NCBI GenBank assembly: GCA_021805305.1
Contig: JAJZFO010000301.1
Coordinates: 1-8,182 of the forward strand
Length of the DNA: 8,182 bases
Source: Actinomycetes bacterium
GTDB lineage: Bacteria > Actinomycetota > Acidimicrobiia > Acidimicrobiales > RAAP-2
Direction: 5' to 3'
In this document: positions 6,406 through 8,182 of the stretch, piece after piece
Numbering within the stretch: position 1 is the first letter of the stretch
How the letters are laid out: each line of letters starts with the position of its first letter
Notes under the pieces: generated by a model
Database searches by the model: none
Told to the model about the DNA's origin: nothing
What the model saw: only the letters and a program-made list of their open reading frames with translations
Translations under genes and position numbers: made by a program

Positions 6406-7141
6406 CGCCCCCTTCGTCCGATTCGAGGGAGTCGTGGCCGGTTACGGCGGCGGCGACGTCCTCAAGGGCGTCAACTTCGACGTCGCCCACGGCGGGGTGA
6501 CGTGCATCGTGGGGCCCAACGGGTCGGGGAAGTCAACGCTGCTCAAGACCGTCAGCGGGCTGGTGCAGCCGCGCCTGGGCACGATCACCTTCAAGGGACA
6601 CAATCTCGTGGGGATGTCGCCGCGCGAGATCCTGCGACTCGGCGTCGTGCAGGTACCCCAGAACCACAGCCTCTTCAAGGAGATGACCGTCGAGCAGAAC
6701 GTGGAACTCGGCGCGTTCCTGGTGAAGGACAAGAAGGTCATCGCCCAGCGCCTGCGCTCGATCCGCGAGACGTTCCCCATCGTGGCCGAACGCGCCCACG
6801 ACAAGGCCGGCTCGCTCTCGGGCGGTCAGCAACGTTTGGTGGAGTTCGCCCGGTGCCTCATGCTCGAGCCCGAGCTGGTCGTGCTGGACGAGCCCTCGAT
6901 GGGCTTGGACCCCAAGACGCTGCACGTCATGTTCGGTACCATCAAGATGATGAATTCACTCGGCCGCACGGTGTTGCTGGTCGAGCAGAACGCGCGCCAG
7001 GCGCTCAAGATGAGCCACCACGGCGTCGTGCTCGAGAACGGGTTGGTCCGCCTCGCGGGTACCGGAACCGACGTCCTCAACAACCCCGACATCGCCGCGC
7101 TCTATCTCGGCGGCAGCGTGTCGACGCGACCCGCGCACTGA
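6398..7141 (+). CDS. livF: Liv-type ABC transporter ATPase LivF
   Basis: Second cytoplasmic ATPase, 247 aa, heterodimer partner of LivG. Motifs: Walker A GPNGSGKST (39-47, K45), Q-loop VPQN (Q88), signature LSGGQ (140-144), Walker B VVLDEPSMGLDP (161-172; D164, E165), and LLVEQNA (193-199), where the H-loop His is Gln. LivF proteins, including the E. coli one, share this VEQN form, so it is not a defect. VLENG (210-214) and ALYLGG near the end are also typical. It overlaps livG by 8 bp and has GGAGGAG 7 nt before its ATG. Confidence 0.95.
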   Translation: MADAPFVRFEGVVAGYGGGDVLKGVNFDVAHGGVTCIVGPNGSGKSTLLKTVSGLVQPRLGTITFKGHNLVGMSPREILRLGVVQVPQNHSLFKEMTVEQNVELGAFLVKDKKVIAQRLRSIRETFPIVAERAHDKAGSLSGGQQRLVEFARCLMLEPELVVLDEPSMGLDPKTLHVMFGTIKMMNSLGRTVLLVEQNARQALKMSHHGVVLENGLVRLAGTGTDVLNNPDIAALYLGGSVSTRPAH

Positions 7142-7174
7142 CGTGAGCGACCCCACCACCCCCCAGGAGAGACA

Positions 7175-8098
7175 ATGACCCAGAACACCCACACGCTCGG
7201 TTGGATCGGCGCGGGCCGCATGGGCGCCGCGATGGCGACGCGGCTCATCAACGCCGGTAACGACGTCACCGTGACGAACCGCACGCGCGCCAAGGCGGAG
7301 GCGCTGGGCGCCGCGGTGGTCGACACCCCGGCGGACCTGGCGGACCGCGACGTCGTCTTCGTCATGGTCTCGGCCAACGCTGATTTGCTGGAGGTGACGA
7401 CGGGTCCCGCGGGGGTCCTCTCGAACCCCGACCACGCCCCCCAGGTGCTGATCGATTGCTCCACCGTCTCGACGGAGACTTCGGCGACGGTGCGCGCGGC
7501 GGCGCGCGCGCGCGGCACGATGTTCCTGGCCGCCCCGGTCAGCGGGAATCCCAAAGTGGTCAAGTCCGGTGGTCTCACGATGGCGATTTCTGGCACCGCC
7601 GAGGCCTTCGACGTCGCCGAACCCTACCTGCGCCAGATGGGGCGGGGGGTGACGTACGTGGGCGACGACGAGGTGGCTCGCCTGGTCAAGATCTGTCACA
7701 ACATGATGCTGGGTATCATGACCCAGGCCATGGCCGAGATCACCGTCCTGGCTGAGAAGGGGGGGGTCAAGCGCTCGGCCTGGCTGGACTTCCTCAACAA
7801 TTCGGTGATGGGGTCGGTCTTCACCCGATACAAGTCACCCGCCTTCGTCAACTTGGACTTCACGCCCACCTTCACCCCGGTTCTGTTGCGCAAGGACTTC
7901 GACCTCGGGATGCACGCCGCGTACGAACACGACGTGCCGATGCCCCTCTCCGCGCTGTGCACCGAATTGGTGAAGGCCTCGGCCGGGGCCGGGTACGCCA
8001 CGCAGGACTTCTCGGTGCTCCTGCTCGAGGCCGCGCGCGGCGCCGGGCTCGACCTGGTTCCCGAGAACATCTACGTCGACGACGGATTGGGGGACTGA
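7175..8098 (+). CDS. NAD(P)-dependent beta-hydroxyacid dehydrogenase (3-hydroxyisobutyrate dehydrogenase family)
   Basis: Cytoplasmic oxidoreductase of the beta-hydroxyacid dehydrogenase family, interconverting a beta-hydroxyacid and its semialdehyde; 307 aa, normal length. N-terminal Rossmann fold with GWIGAGRMGAAMA (9-21); NRT at 35-37 after the second strand places an Arg that usually marks NADPH preference. Substrate-binding motif APVSGNPKVVKSGGLTM (120-136), catalytic Lys172 with Asn176 in KICHNMML, and the conserved RKDFDLG (239-245). In the usual DAPVSGG motif the first Asp is Ala here and the last Gly is Asn. ATG 7175 follows AGGAGAG at good spacing, 33 bp after livF, so it is probably in the same operon. 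The family includes 3-hydroxyisobutyrate, tartronate-semialdehyde, 2-hydroxymethylglutarate and threonate enzymes; sequence alone does not choose between them. Confidence 0.88.
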   Translation: MTQNTHTLGWIGAGRMGAAMATRLINAGNDVTVTNRTRAKAEALGAAVVDTPADLADRDVVFVMVSANADLLEVTTGPAGVLSNPDHAPQVLIDCSTVSTETSATVRAAARARGTMFLAAPVSGNPKVVKSGGLTMAISGTAEAFDVAEPYLRQMGRGVTYVGDDEVARLVKICHNMMLGIMTQAMAEITVLAEKGGVKRSAWLDFLNNSVMGSVFTRYKSPAFVNLDFTPTFTPVLLRKDFDLGMHAAYEHDVPMPLSALCTELVKASAGAGYATQDFSVLLLEAARGAGLDLVPENIYVDDGLGD

Positions 8099-8101
8099 CC
8101 C

Positions 8102-8182
8102 GTGGAGGGATTCGGACCGGTCATGAACACCCCCGGCCACATGGGGGTGGACTTCGAGACGCGCGTCGACTTTGAGCGACTG
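8102..8182 (+). CDS. N-terminal fragment, probable M24 (Xaa-Pro peptidase/creatinase-like) protein
   Basis: An open frame starts 3 bp after the dehydrogenase stop and runs off the right edge; 27 codons are visible from GTG 8102, or 20 from ATG 8123. The segment MNTPGHMGVDFETRVDFERL resembles, from memory, the N-termini of M24-family proteins found beside Liv transporters in actinobacteria. That family includes Xaa-Pro dipeptidases, creatinase, ectoine hydrolase and the DMSP lyase DddP. No catalytic residue lies in the visible part, so the family call is tentative. Start choice is open: GGGGG at 8089-8093 precedes the GTG at normal distance, whereas the GGAGGG upstream of the ATG is rather far from it. 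Position in the operon suggests a catabolic role on the imported compound. Confidence 0.5.
   Translation, partial: MEGFGPVMNTPGHMGVDFETRVDFERL

Noticed and set aside
6974..6997. LivF H-loop His replaced by Gln as a defect
   Set aside because: The VEQN form is normal in LivF proteins.

Overview
This window looks like high-GC chromosomal DNA from an actinobacterium. The G/C-ending codons, SigA-type promoter and gene style would fit an Acidimicrobiia-like lineage, but that placement is inference; no rRNA or marker gene is present. Genes are tightly packed, and the only substantial non-coding stretch is about 200-230 bp between two divergent gene sets. I see no tRNA, rRNA, CRISPR array, insertion sequence, phage gene or attachment site.

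Left arm, minus strand (1-2255). Reading leftward from the intergenic region, the first gene encodes a two-domain alpha/beta hydrolase with a large helical N-terminal cap, resembling the 2,6-dihydroxypseudooxynicotine hydrolase (C-C bond hydrolase)/FrsA-like group. After 17 bp comes the E2 acyltransferase of a 2-oxo acid dehydrogenase complex, which runs off the window's left edge before its active-site His. This E2 has one lipoyl domain followed by two near-identical peripheral subunit-binding domains in tandem, 50 residues apart.

Centre (2256-2486). This divergent regulatory region holds a good SigA-like promoter toward the transporter, a weaker leftward promoter overlapped by a perfect 7-bp-arm inverted repeat, several TCGT(T/A)A-like sequences, and a possible 10-codon leader ORF with a strong Shine-Dalgarno whose stop overlaps the transporter's first start codon.

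Right arm, plus strand (2487-8182). A complete branched-chain-amino-acid-type (HAAT/Liv) ABC importer is encoded in order: secreted binding protein LivK, permeases LivH and LivM, ATPases LivG and LivF. Junctions are 3-bp gaps or short overlaps, so this is one operon. It continues after 33 bp into a beta-hydroxyacid dehydrogenase (3-hydroxyisobutyrate dehydrogenase family, probably NADP-dependent). After 3 bp more comes the N-terminus of what is probably an M24-type (Xaa-Pro peptidase/creatinase-like) enzyme, cut by the right edge.

Together the right arm reads as uptake plus catabolism of a small amide-, amino- or carboxylate-containing compound: the importer brings it in, the M24-like enzyme would cleave it, and the dehydrogenase would oxidise or reduce a hydroxyacid or semialdehyde. 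The left arm could feed an acyl or 2-oxo acid product into CoA thioesters. The actual substrate cannot be read from the sequence.
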